A stretch of 64,000 nt of DNA, from NCBI GenBank assembly GCA_026018925.1, contig JAKSZU010000020.1, forward strand, positions 42,253,102 to 42,317,101, in the 5' to 3' direction. This DNA is from Tupaia tana. Taxonomy: Eukaryota; Chordata; Mammalia; Scandentia; Tupaiidae. Both the position numbers and the translations under genes were made by a program. Below, in pieces: positions 52,065 to 62,386 of the stretch (position 1 is its first letter; the number at the start of each line of letters is the position of its first letter). Below the pieces are notes generated by a model. It did no database searches. It saw only the letters and a program-made list of their open reading frames with translations, and was not told the DNA's origin.

Positions 52065-54085
52065 TAATAAATAAAAGAAATCCTAATGAACTTTGATTAA
52101 AACTTAAAGCCAGGAAACAGGTTAGGATTCTGTTCACATAGTAGGTACATGAACCTATCAACAGCTCAAGACAGGACATAAATCTTTAAAACCGGAAAAC
52201 AAAGCCTAGAAGGAAATCAGCAATGTTTTAGTCAAAAGTCATAAAATACTGTTTCACCAGTTCAGTCTCACGTACTTAATCTATCTTCTGTTGTGGTTCA
52301 ATCTTCCTGTTAAATTCTGGCATGTAATATTCAACTCTATACTTGTCCCTATGATTTATGTTGGCCCTTTTCTTAGTTTTTGAACTCTTATTTCTGTGTA
52401 TTTAATTTTCCTGATATAGCACTCCCTTGAGAACTTCTTAGAGATCTGGTCTGGTGCTGGTAAATTCTTTCAGGTTTTGTTTACCTGAGAATGTTCTTGT
52501 CTTGTCTTCCCATATGAAGGATAATCTTGCCAGGTACAGTATTCTTGGTTGAAATTGCTTTTCCTTTAACACTTTGAATATATTTTCCCATTCTTTCCTC
52601 ACTCACATTGTTTCTGATGAGAGATCTGCTGTCAGCCTGATGGGATATCCTTTGTAGGTAACATGACATTTCTCTCTTGCCAATCTTAGTATCTTGTCTT
52701 TGTGGTTTTGGTCAATCTGGCTATAATATGTCTTGGAGAAGATCTTCTTAGGTTGATTCCATTTGGGGTCCTTTGTATTTCTTGGGACTGGATCTTTGAA
52801 TGGCTCTCTAGGTTTGAGAAGTTTTCTTGCAGGATTTCATGGAATAGATTGTCAATGCCCTTATTAGTCTCTTTGCTTTCTGGGATACCAGTTATCCGGA
52901 TGTTTGTACGTTTGATGGTATCTAGTATTTCTCATATATTATTCTCATTTTGGGGGGCTATTTATTTTCTCAGTCTTCATGGTAGATTTTTCTAGGCCAG
53001 CGATTCTATATCTGATACTCGATTTTCTGTATGATCTAGTCTGCTTTTAATACTTTCAAGGGAGATTTTGACTTCCTGTATTACAGCCTTCATCTCTAAA
53101 AGGTCCATTTGATTCTTTTTTTATAGCGTGTATTTCTGCTTTTAGATCTTGCAAGAATTTCCTCACCTCCTGGAACTTGTCCACTCCTTTCTCCTGCCTC
53201 TTCTGCAGCTCATTGTCTCTCTTCTCTTCCATCTCTATTAGCTTTGTCACTATGAACATTCTAAATTCTTTATCGGATATTTCCATGAGTTTCATTGTAC
53301 TGTCTGAGGATGAAGAGGTGTTATTCTTTTCCCTTGGAGGAGAGATATTTCCTTGCTTTCTCATATGTCTTGTGACCCTGTGGTGATTTCTAGTCATCTG
53401 ATGGATGGTGCATTTCTTTCTAATTCTTGAAGTTCAGTCTGAGCATTCAGAGGCGTGCAGGAGGAGGTGATCTGCAACCTCTCTTCTGTTCTGTTTTCAC
53501 TCTTTATGCATCAGATTTAGTGGGAATAGACGAATATTCCAACCCTAATGGTACTCAGGTGTTTGCATCCTGTTCACTTGGATCTGTTTAGACACGTAGT
53601 GCATAGAGGCCACTAAAAATGAATCTGGAGGGAGAAGTCTCGGCACAAGATCTTCATTTTCAGTCGAGGAAACCAGTATTTCACAGCTCAAGTTTGGTAT
53701 CCGTCTCCTCTCTTTGTTTTTGTCTCATCTGTACTAATAACATCCTGGGCGACTTTTCCTTTCTTTTAATTGTTAGAGAGTACACAGATGTGCCAGAGAT
53801 AGGCCCCTCCATCACTTCTCCATCCTGTCAAGATTTGGGGCATGTACATGCATGCGCCCTGCATGTTTTTTAAGCTGCTGGAGGCAGGATTCAAACTGCC
53901 AAAAGCCATGTAGGCTCTTACTCCCAATGTACTTAACTGCTGTGCTGCAGGACAGCCCCATTCTGGGTGACTTTTGAAGCCTTGCCCTGCTGTGTTATCT
54001 CATCTGTCCAGTCAGATGTTTGTGCTATGTTAATTTGGGCCAGATCAGAGATCTGCTATTTCTCAGATGTGTGATTTACACATAC
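52065..54085 (-). mobile_element. L1-family LINE fragment, ORF1 region
   Basis: On the minus strand it encodes broken L1 ORF1-like protein: MEISDKEFRMFIVTKLIEME near 53260, and TYKGYPIRLTAD / EWENIFKVLKEKQFQPRI-type C-terminal sequence near 52550-52640. Stops and frameshifts throughout. No ORF2 (reverse transcriptase) is seen, so this may be an ORF1-only HAL1-type element or an L1 remnant. Split by a SINE at 53765-53959. Outer limits approximate. Confidence 0.75.
53765..53959 (-). mobile_element. Old type L SINE inside the L1 fragment
   Basis: GTTAGAGAGTACACAGATGTG, GGGGCATGTACATGCATGCG, end GTGCTGCAGGACAGCCCC. TSD CATCCTGGGCGACTTTT / CATTCTGGGTGACTTTT. Confidence 0.82.
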
Positions 54086-54145
54086 CTCTCTGGTCAACTT
54101 CAAAAAAATAAAATAAAAAATAATGACAATAAAAATGTTTTTAAA
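54086..54145 (+). mobile_element. Type S SINE tail (5'-truncated)
   Basis: CTCTCTGGTCAACTTCAAAA then AATAAAATAAAAAATAATG. Confidence 0.7.
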
Positions 54146-55009
54146 ATTTTACCTTGGTAAGAAGAATGCTTCTTACAAATCGTAAGAATGAAAATATGAG
54201 GAAGTTTCCTTGATAATGAGCTTGATTCCTGAATGTCACAGGAGAAATGCAGGATTCCCTATTCTGTTGATTTCTCTCATTTGGTAAAAACAGCAGGGCA
54301 GCAAGGCGGGTGATGTCCGGGGAGAATGCTGCCCAGTACCCTTCATAGTAAGTATTAGGGCTGCAGCAGGTCCTGTTAATCTCACTGCGCCCGGGGTCAT
54401 TTGACAAGGTAGATAATGTCACTTTCTTTGCCACCTCGTGGGTGTATTCCTCCGACCCCTTGTGGCTTTGTGCTTGGTTAAGGTTTTGCAAGTAGCTGCA
54501 CTTCTCTTCTAGGACCTTTTGTTAAAGATGTTTTCTTCAATTTCTTCGACGAGTGAGACACATTGACAACATCAGCACCCCCAACGGGCTGCAGCTGCCA
54601 CCCACCCCTGGCCTTAGCCATCTCACGGCAGCACCAGATTAAGGGCATGTGTGCCCGTGTCCTCGGGGCTCTTGGGTGAGTCAGCCTCGCCAAGCTCCGT
54701 GTTTTACCCTGGACAGCAGAGAGGTCCCTGCTTCCAAAGCCTGTACGTGCTCACAGGGCCCTCTGGGAAATGCACTGACTGAGCTTTCTCCACTTTCGTC
54801 CTAGTTTGCTTTCCAAAACTACCAAATTTTATATTTTGGTTTAAAAAATTTGTCTTCTCATTAATAATGGATCAAAAATGTCTTAAGCTAAAATGTTTTA
54901 ATGTTTTATAAAGAAAAAGTATTACTGAGAATGATGATTCAGTCACGTAGGAATACTTGGTCTTGTGTGGCTTTACACCATGTCTCACCTCGTTTTCTGG
55001 TTTCAATAG
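54146..55009. other. DCUN1D1 intron 1, 3' end before exon 2
   Basis: No SINE for about 860 bases upstream of the exon 2 acceptor. No other feature recognised. Confidence 0.5.
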
Positions 55010-55226
55010 AACAAGTTGAAATCATCGCAGAAGGATAAAGTTCGTCAGTTTATGATCTTCACACAATCTAGTGAAAAAACAGCAGTAAGTTGTCTGTCTC
55101 AAAATGACTGGAAGTTAGATGTTGCAACAGATAACTTTTTCCAAAATCCTGAACTTTATATACGAGAAAGTGTAAAAGGATCATTGGACAGGAAGAAGTT
55201 AGAGCAACTATACAATAGATATAAAG
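55010..55226 (+). CDS. DCUN1D1: DCUN1D1 coding exon 2: UBA-like domain
   Basis: Acceptor GTTTCAATAG (ends 55009); donor GTGAGT (55227). Encodes residues 2-73 from [19 protein letters not shown] to LEQLYNRYK, leaving one base of the next codon. DCN1-like proteins bind cullins and the NEDD8 E2 (UBE2M) and promote cullin neddylation. Residues about 8-45 form the N-terminal UBA-like helical domain, and the end of the exon begins the DCUN1/PONY domain. Every codon matches the human protein as I recall it, showing strong constraint. The intron before it is about 16.8 kb. Confidence 0.96.
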
Positions 55227-55418
55227 GTGAGTGCGACTTTCTATGTTTTAAACCAGGGTTTTCGGTTATGGGCTTCTCGTGAGAAATCAGATATCTAGAT
55301 CAAAAATTGTATGGATGTGTTCAACAGACTGTGGCATTATCTTCAGATCTGAGGGGAGATTGTGGCATTATCTTAAGCTCCAAGCGGAGAAATTATTTTT
55401 CTCTTTTCACTAAAATTT

Positions 55419-55456
55419 TTTTAAAAGGTTTTTGCTTTAGGGTACATGCACTCACC

Positions 55457-55487
<31 letters not shown>

Positions 55488-55668
55488 GTAAGAAATCACC
55501 CCCGGGGTGGGGGATGGCCACACCACGATCCCTTCTCCATTCTCTCAGGATCTTGGGCACGCAGGCACATGCACCCATTGTGATTTTGAAGGTACTGGGT
55601 CCAGGACTCAAGCCACGGTCAGCCATGTGGAAGTCCAGTGATATAACCACTATGCCATCTGCTAGTCC
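55419..55668 (-). mobile_element. SINE, type L
   Basis: AAAAGGTTTTTGCTTTAGGG, reversed B box GGACTCAAGCCACGG, end CATCTGCTAGTCCC. TCACTAAAATTT / TTACTAAAATTT flank. Confidence 0.9.
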
Positions 55669-55839
55669 CTTTACTAAAATTTCTACTTGGCTTCTATTCT
55701 GATTTTTTCTCCCCCTTTATCCTATTTGAGACTGCGGTAGGGACAGTTTTCTCCTCTTTTTTACAAACCTCAGCTAAGCTAGATTTTTAAAAATCTGCAT
55801 AATAACTTTTTAACAAATTATGAAATAATATGTACTTTA

Positions 55840-56097
55840 GGGAACCAGCAGTTAGCGTAATGGCTATGTCGCTGGATTCCCACGTAGTCGACCGCGGTTC
55901 CTGTCTGGACCCGGTGGCTTAAAACTCAACGCTGGGCGCGTGTGCGTGCGTGCCCAAGATCCCGAGAGGAGAATGGAGGAGAAGGGATTGCGGCGTGGCC
56001 ATCCCCCCTGGGGGGTGATTTCTCACTTTCTGTCTCTATGTCTCTGTCTGTCTGGAGAGCGCACGCGCCCTATAGTGAAAACCTCTCCAAAAAAAAA
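55840..56097 (+). mobile_element. Young type L SINE
   Basis: GGGAACCAGCAGTTAGCGTAA head, intact CpGs, B box GGTTCCTGTCTGG. TSD ATGTACTTTA. Confidence 0.93.
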
Positions 56098-56292
56098 ATG
56101 TACTTTAAAAAGTTAAACACTACCTAATAGGCAAATAAAGAAAAGGTTAACAGTTTCTTAGTTTTTTCCTTATTTAGTCTCCTCAGATAATCAGTGTTTA
56201 TTAGCTTTATGTGGATCCTTCCGTGTCTTTTATGTTTCTGTAACAATAGAGTTTTATTTTTTGTTTTTGTTTTTTTTTCAAAAATAATTTTT

Positions 56293-56529
56293 TCTTTTTG
56301 GAGAGATTTTTGCTACAGGGCATGTGAGCTGGCCAGAAGCAAAGGAGACAGAAAGCGAGAAATCACCCCCCATGAGGATAGCCACAGTGCAATCCCTTCT
56401 CCTCTCGGAATTTTGGGCACATACATACACATGCCCAGCATGAGTTTCATTCCTCCAGGTCCAGGACTCAGACAGTGGTCGACCATGTAGGAGTCCGGTG
56501 ATGTAACCATTACGCCATCTGCTGGTCCC
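56293..56529 (-). mobile_element. SINE, type L
   Basis: GAGAGATTTTTGCTACAGGG, reversed B box GGACTCAGACAGTGG, end CATCTGCTGGTCCC. Confidence 0.88.
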
Positions 56530-56719
56530 TCAAAAATTTTAAAACTGTATTTTACACATAACTTATGCCCCAAAGTTAAAGGATGCACATGAATTTTATT
56601 GCTAGCAATACTGCCAGATTACTTTTGGGAAAGTGGTAATAAACCATATTTGATGGCAGTGTAAGAGTGCCTCTTATTCCTATAGTTATCATCATTTAAT
56701 ATTTTTGTCTGTCTGATAA

Positions 56720-56973
56720 GTACTTTTTTTTTTTTTTTGTTAGATTTTTTGCCACAGGGCATGTGTACTCACTGGAGAGAGATGAGAGAGGAGGAAGTGA
56801 GAAATCATCTCCCAGTGGGGAGGCCATACCTCAGCCCTGCTCCCACTCTCTTGGTATTTTAGGCCCATGTGCACTTGTGCCTGGCGTTTTCCAGGTCACC
56901 AGGTCTGAGACTCTACCCAGAGTCAGCCATGTGGAATCTAGCCACCTTAACCGCCACACCACCTGCTGGTCCT
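56720..56973 (-). mobile_element. SINE, type L, old
   Basis: TTAGATTTTTTGCCACAGGG, TCATCTCCCAGTGGGGAGGC, end CACCTGCTGGTCC. Confidence 0.82.
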
Positions 56974-57100
56974 ACTTTAAACAAGAGATGCTTATATTGC
57001 TGAGATTTGAATTGTATAATTTATAGGTTTTCCTTTTTTTTTAATCTATAGGTTTTCTGATACTCTTAAGTGATTGCTGTGATAAAATGAACTTTATTTA

Positions 57101-57364
57101 TTTATTTTTTGTTGTTGTTTCTTGGAGAGGTTTTTGCTATAGGGCACATGCACTTGCCAGAAAGACAGAGAGAGACAGAAAGTGAGAAATCACCCCCCAG
57201 GGGTGATGGTCACACCGCAATCCCTTCTCCTCCATTCTCCTAGGATCTTGGGCACGCACGCACACGTGCCCGATGTGAGTTTTAAGCCACCGGATCCGGG
57301 ATGCGAACTGTGGTCAACTACATGGGAGTCCAGCGACATAGCCATTACGCTAACTGCTGGTCCC
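57101..57364 (-). mobile_element. Type L SINE, first of a tandem pair
   Basis: GGAGAGGTTTTTGCTATAGGG, reversed B box GGGATGCGAACTGTGG (GCGTC variant), end CTAACTGCTGGTCCC. Confidence 0.92.
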
Positions 57365-57376
57365 AACTTATTTTTT

Positions 57377-57611
57377 TTTTTTTAAGAGAGATTTTTGCTA
57401 TAGGGCGCGTGCACTTGCTGGAGAGACAGTCAGAAGGCAAGAGATCACCCCAGAAGTGATGGCCAAGCCACAGTCCCTTCTTCTCTAGTCTCTTCTCAGG
57501 TTTTGGGCATGCACGCACATGCATCCAGTGTGTGTTGCAAGTCACTGGGTCCAGGACTCAAAATGCGTTAGGCCACTTGCCGGCGGAACCATTACACCAT
57601 CTGCTGGTCCC
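57377..57611 (-). mobile_element. Type L SINE, second of a tandem pair
   Basis: GAGAGATTTTTGCTATAGGGC, reversed B-box region GGACTCAAAATGCG, end CATCTGCTGGTCCC. Confidence 0.9.
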
Positions 57612-57668
57612 AAATGAACTTTGTTTTAAGGGAAAATGGTCTCAAATGAACTTTGTTTTAAGGGAAAA
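57611..57668 (+). repeat. 32-bp tandem duplication
   Basis: CAAATGAACTTTGTTTTAAG at 57611 recurs at 57643, with the following GGAAAA also shared. Confidence 0.93.
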
Positions 57669-57843
57669 ATTTTTTTTTTAGAATGATTTATTTTACTCAT
57701 TATTAGTTGTTATTTTTTAAATTGGTATAGTTATCAGAGAGAGTGATAGAAAGTGAGAAAGCAAGCCAACAGGCCCAGGACTTGAAACAGGGTTGGCCAA
57801 GTGGGAGTCTAGCTCCTTAACCATCATGCCACCTGCTGGCCTT
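57669..57843 (-). mobile_element. SINE, type S/M
   Basis: TTTTAGAATGATTTATTTTA tail, TTGGTATAGTTATCAGAGAG, end CACCTGCTGGCC. Lies 88 bases before exon 3. Confidence 0.82.
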
Positions 57844-57931
57844 GCATGATCTTTTTTTAAACTTTTTCAGTTTGAGGAACAAACATCATAAAGTATGGCA
57901 CTATTTTAATACTACATTGTTATTCTTAAAG

Positions 57932-58100
57932 ATCCTCAAGATGAAAATAAAATTGGAATAGACGGTATACAGCAGTTCTGTGATGACCTGGCACTCGACC
58001 CTGCCAGCATCAGCGTGTTGATTATAGCATGGAAGTTCAGAGCAGCAACACAGTGCGAGTTCTCCAAACAGGAGTTCATGGACGGCATGACGGAATTAGG
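57932..58100 (+). CDS. DCUN1D1: DCUN1D1 coding exon 3: first half of the PONY domain
   Basis: Acceptor TATTCTTAAAG (ends 57931); donor GTGAGT (58101). Phase 1 in, phase 2 out. It completes Asp74 and encodes [20 protein letters not shown] through [10 protein letters not shown] (about residues 74-129). This is the EF-hand-like opening of the DCUN1 (PONY) domain, which holds the pocket for the acetylated N-terminus of the NEDD8 E2. Reading frame and protein appear fully conserved. Confidence 0.96.
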
Positions 58101-58736
58101 GTGAGTACGTGCATGCCGTAGGAGCTTGGATACGTCACTGCGAGAATTACTGTGGACTGAAGCATGTCGGGGGCTGTAAAATACAAATATGAAAAGCTAT
58201 GGGCCCACAGACGCTGGGCTGAGTGGAAATAGGCTTGCATGCTAGTTCTCAGGTCAAGCAGCTTTCTGGGTTGTCAGATGATGTCTGTAGATTATGCCTA
58301 TTCTGTTTATATTGTTTTTATCATTTGTTTCCAAGGGCGGTTCACTGGTTTTAAAATTATTGTGCATTCATATTTAACATGGAAAAGTCAAATGAGCAAA
58401 TTTGTAAGTTATTTCCTTAATGTGGAGCTGTGAACTTTGAATTTATAAAGTCCTAGAATATGAAACTGGCAGGTATCTAAGAAGTTACTAATGAATTTTC
58501 CACTTATTCTTCGGCAACTGGTTAGTTGAATGTCTTTGGATAAATAGATCAAAAAGTCCTGTGTAAAGGCTTGACCTCTGACCTCTAGTTGTCTGTGTTT
58601 GATGAGACTGCACGAGTGTTCAGTTATGGATAGGTAACAAGTCGCCCTTTGTGTTTTCAGTGGGCCATTCTTGACTAATGATAACTGACATTTATAAGGT
58701 AACTTGGAGAAGTCCATTAAAAATGGGTATGATGTG
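58101..58736. other. DCUN1D1 intron 3, no recognised feature
   Basis: No repeat or exon identified. Confidence 0.5.
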
Positions 58737-58911
58737 GGGTCAGCAGGTGGTGTGGTGGTTAAGGTGCTGAACACTCCCACATAGCCAACCAGGGTTCAAG
58801 TCTTGGACGTGGTAGCTTGCTTTCTCACATTCTTTCTCTCTGTGTGTCTTTCTCTGGTCAAATGAAAATGATTGAATGAATAAATAAAATTAAATAAATA
58901 ATTCTTTTTAA
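58737..58911 (+). mobile_element. SINE, type S
   Basis: GGGGTCAGCAGGTGGTGTGG head, CTCTGGTCAAATGAAAATGA tail. TSD AAATGGGTATGATG / AAATGTGTATGATG. Confidence 0.92.
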
Positions 58912-59130
58912 AAATGTGTATGATGAAAAACCTGCATAGATTTCAATTCTTTTGCACCAAAATAAAGTCATACATTAATTTCATTTTTGTATGACCATTT
59001 TGAAGTCTCCTGATATTGAACATTATTTTATTTCACCTACCTGTTCACAACGACTTTGTGAGAGAAAGGTCCTGTTTATACCTCACTTCTCTGGGATCCA
59101 GAGAAACTGTAGAGTTAAATAGTGTTGACG

Positions 59131-60530
59131 TTGGGTTGTCGGAAAAGTCAGGATGCGTTTTTGCAGCAGACAGTGCTGGTTCATTTCTGGAAGTGCTAGA
59201 GTCATCCGCAGCTACGTCATTGCTGTGTCATTTGACAGCTGACAGTTCTAGCTTCATTCTTTTTTTTCTTAAAGAATTATTTATTTAATTTTATTTATTC
59301 ATACATTTATTTTAATTTGACCAGAGAGAGAGAGAGAGAAAGTAAGCCACCAGGTCCAGGACTTGAACCATGGTCGGCCATGTGGGAGTGTCCAGCACCT
59401 TAACCACCATGCCACCTGCTGACCCACTTCTAGCTTCATTCTAAAATTAATTAATTAATGATTTGGTTGAGTTTTGGAGATTTTACAAGTTGAAGAGGAA
59501 GACCAAACTGCATTTTCGCCATGTTTCACTTCCACAAAGGGAAGAGCGAGCATCAAGTTATGGAAAGTTACGTACAGTTTATGGTGGCAGTGCTCCACGG
59601 GAGCATCAGTGCCAGTGATGGTTCATGACATTCCGTGCAGGCAGTTTTGATCTCAGGGACGCTCCTCGGTCAGGGGGCCCCGCTGAGCTGGTGACGACAG
59701 AACAAAGGCATTGATCAAGCCAAACCCACGTTACGTGACATGAGAACATTCCTGAACATCCATCATGGACGCGTTCACAGCCACCTGAAGGAGATGGGGT
59801 GCATAAGCAAGCTCGAGGTTTGGGTTCCTCCCGAACTCAAGTTCACTTGACAGCGCTGTCAACACCTGTGACCTGCTCCTTAGACCTGGGGAAGTGGTCC
59901 TTCTTTGAAGTAGCTGGTAACTGGTGGTAAGTGGGCTGTTTACAACAGTGTGTACAAACGGCCCTGGTCCTGACGTGACGCTTTGCCTCGGAGGACACGG
60001 ACAGCGGTCATCATCAGAGCGGGCTCTGCTCTCAGGGTGTGGGATTTTAAACGTGGCATGTTTCTCGAGCTCCTGCCGAGGAACCACGCAGCCAGTTCAA
60101 ATGTGTACCATTGGCAGTTGGACGGTTTGAGCGACTCCATCATCCAGAAACACAGAGCTCTTGGATCATGAAGGAGTGCTGTTTGTCACGACCACACAAG
60201 ACAGCACCCACGTTCTGTCACCCGTCACATGACTGGCACTTGGAGGGCTGCGCGGCCACTCCCACCGTCCTCTCCTGCCTTGCGCCTCAGACTGCCACCG
60301 CGTCCCCCTTCAGAACTCCTTGATGGTACAGCGTTCAGTCCAGACGAGGCTGCAGATCAGCGCCTTGTTCAGATTTTCATCAATAAGGACAGGTCCGTCT
60401 GTGGACGAGGAAATATGAAGCTCTCTGAAAGGTGGCAAAAGGTTATCAAACAGGCACTATATCATTGATGTTTGTTCTTTATATAAAATGACCTTTGAAA
60501 AATAGAGAAAAAAATACATCCAGCGGATGA
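59131..60530 (+). mobile_element. Tc1/mariner DNA transposon with decayed transposase
   Basis: Left terminal sequence TTGGGTTGTCGGAAAAGTCA. The body holds out-of-frame pieces of a mariner transposase in the right order: a DLRDAP-like linker near 59650, IKPNPRY then HLKEMG near 59710-59800, VWVPPELK (59819-59842), VWDFKRGMFLELLPRN (near 60028-60075), VYHWQLDGLSDSIIQK (near 60102-60150), and MKLSERWQKVI (60415-60447). Multiple stops and frameshifts make it dead. The right terminal repeat is unclear; AAAATACATCC at about 60511 may be part of it. A SINE splits it at 59261-59425. Confidence 0.82.
59261..59425 (-). mobile_element. Type S SINE inside the mariner
   Basis: AAAGAATTATTTATTTAATT tail, end CACCTGCTGACCC. 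TSD AGTTCTAGCTTCATTCT / ACTTCTAGCTTCATTCT (59244-59260, 59426-59442). Confidence 0.93.
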
Positions 60531-60546
60531 ACACGAGCATGCTGAT

Positions 60547-60791
60547 TCTTTTTTTTTTTTTTCTTTAAGGTTTTTGCCTTAAAAGTACATGTGCACTTGC
60601 CAGAGAGAGACAGAAACAATGAGGGGAAAATGAGAAATCCCCCCAGGGAAGATGGCCACGCTTTTAGTCCTCTCCTCCATTCTCCTGGCATGCACACACA
60701 CGTGCCCGTTGTGATTTTCCAGCTACCAGGTCTGAGACGTGACCCACGTGGGAGTCCAGCACCTTAACCGCAATACCGCCTACTGGCCCCA
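60547..60791 (-). mobile_element. SINE, type L, old
   Basis: T run, AGGTTTTTGCCTTAAAAGTA, AATCCCCCCAGGGAAGATGG, end CCGCCTACTGGCCCC. Confidence 0.82.
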
Positions 60792-61796
60792 GGCGTTCTG
60801 ATGCTTAAGCCGGAGGGACAATGCAAATCAAATCAGTCAGAGTCCAGACACAGAAAACACACTAGTAATTTGAACAGAGAAAATACAGAGTTTAAATTTT
60901 TTTACTGTGTCTAAGGGATAAAAGAAAATTCCAAGATGCAAAAGATAGCAATTAAAGGAAGCTGTTCCTACCGTGGGGCCTAGGCCAGCAGGCAGACAAG
61001 GACCTAAGAGAGCCTCACAGACCTCGGGGCAGATGTCCAGTGCTGGGCCTGCCATGTCGGGCTTCTCCTGCTCTGGGGAGAGAAAACTGGCTGGAGGGCA
61101 CTTGCTGTCCAGCTGGGAGTGACCACTGGTGACGCCGCCGAGACCGTCCCACACTGAAACCCTCGCTCGCTGCGGAGAACGGTTGAGAAAAGTTCCTCCC
61201 TCCTCTTACGGTCCGTTCATTGCCTCTTCAGTGGAGCCTAACTTTGAACCAGCTGGCAAGAGAAATGAAGTCCTTTAGTTCGTAGTCCAGTATGAGAAAG
61301 TAGGGCAAGAACGGGGTGTTTAAAGCTGAAAGGCAACAAATTAATAACTGGCCTGGACACATCGGTAGCCAGAGCCAGCTCCATCACGAATTGACTGGAG
61401 TTCTCTGTGCTAGGACAGTGTTACTAGAACTTGGGGAAAGAGTGCTTTTCCTTTTCCTTTTTCATTTGAAACAATTCATGTAAGATGTAGTGATTTACAA
61501 ACTAATAATCTGGGAGTTGTTACAAAGAATAGAGAAGGAAAATAGAAGGAAAAACAATTAGGAAAAGAACTGGGTTGACCTGTTGGTTGACTGACCTTAG
61601 CACGACTGTGAAAAGGTAAGACTTGGTACTTGGACTCTTTGAAGGCTGAAGTTTTATATAGATACAGAAAAAGCTTAATATTGGTTTAAGACAGTTCGGA
61701 GTGGAGAGAGGGCTCAGCTAATGTTTGTTATGGTACTTAGTATGTAACAGGAGCAAGTTTCAAACGAGTGCTTCCTTCCCTGAGCTAGAGCCCATG
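60792..61796. other. DCUN1D1 intron 3, no recognised feature
   Basis: 1 kb with no SINE head, exon or named repeat. Confidence 0.5.
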
Positions 61797-61868
61797 CTGT
61801 CTGCTTTCTGTCTCCGTCTCTTTGGTGAGTGCACATGCTCTATAGCAAAAATAAAAACAATAATGGTG
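61797..61868 (+). mobile_element. Type L SINE tail (5'-truncated)
   Basis: TGCTTTCTGTCTCCGTCTCT, GTGCACATGCTCTATAGCAA, then an A-rich end. Confidence 0.75.
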
Positions 61869-61960
61869 ATTCTTATTACCTCCTGTTTCCCCAAGGTGAC
61901 CTCGTGTATGTTTATATTTATGTAATGTAAAAAGATAAAACTCTAACTATTTGATTTTTT

Positions 61961-62112
61961 AAAAATTAATTTATTATTATTATTTTTTAATTTGCTATAG
62001 GACACATGCACTCACCAGAGAGAAAGAGAAAAAGCCACCAGGTCTGGGACTCGAGCTGCCATTGGTCATGTGGGAGTCCAGTAACTAAATAGCCACACCA
62101 CCTGCTGCCTTC
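61961..62112 (-). mobile_element. Type M SINE, first of a tandem pair
   Basis: AATTTGCTATAGGACACATG, reversed B box GGACTCGAGCTGCC, end CCACCTGCTGCCT. Flanked by AACTATTTGATTTTTT copies. Confidence 0.88.
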
Positions 62113-62128
62113 AACTATTTGATTTTTT

Positions 62129-62386
62129 TTTTTTTTTTTTGAGAGGTTTTTGCTATAGGGTGCGTTTGCTTGCCAGAAAGACAGAGACAGAGAGACAGAA
62201 AGCGAGAAATCACCCCCCAGGGGGGATGGCCATGCCGCAATCCCTTCTCCTCCATTCCCCTCTCTGGATCTTGGGCACACACGCACACGCGCCCAGCATG
62301 AGTTTAAACCACTGGAACCAGGATTCGAACCGCGGTCAACTATATGGGAGTCCAGCAACGTAGCCATTACGTCATCTGCTGGTCCC
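62129..62386 (-). mobile_element. Young type L SINE, second of a tandem pair
   Basis: GAGAGGTTTTTGCTATAGGG, GGATTCGAACCGCGGTCAAC, end CATCTGCTGGTCCC. Flanked by AACTATTTGATTTTTT and ACCATTTGATTTTT. Lies about 120 bases upstream of exon 4. Confidence 0.92.

Noticed and set aside
53056-53397. 113-codon minus-strand open frame, possible coiled-coil gene
   Set aside because: Matches the L1 ORF1 coiled-coil region and lies in a larger L1 fragment.
59983-60468. Possible host gene exons
   Set aside because: The peptides match mariner transposase in order but in different frames with stops; a dead transposon.
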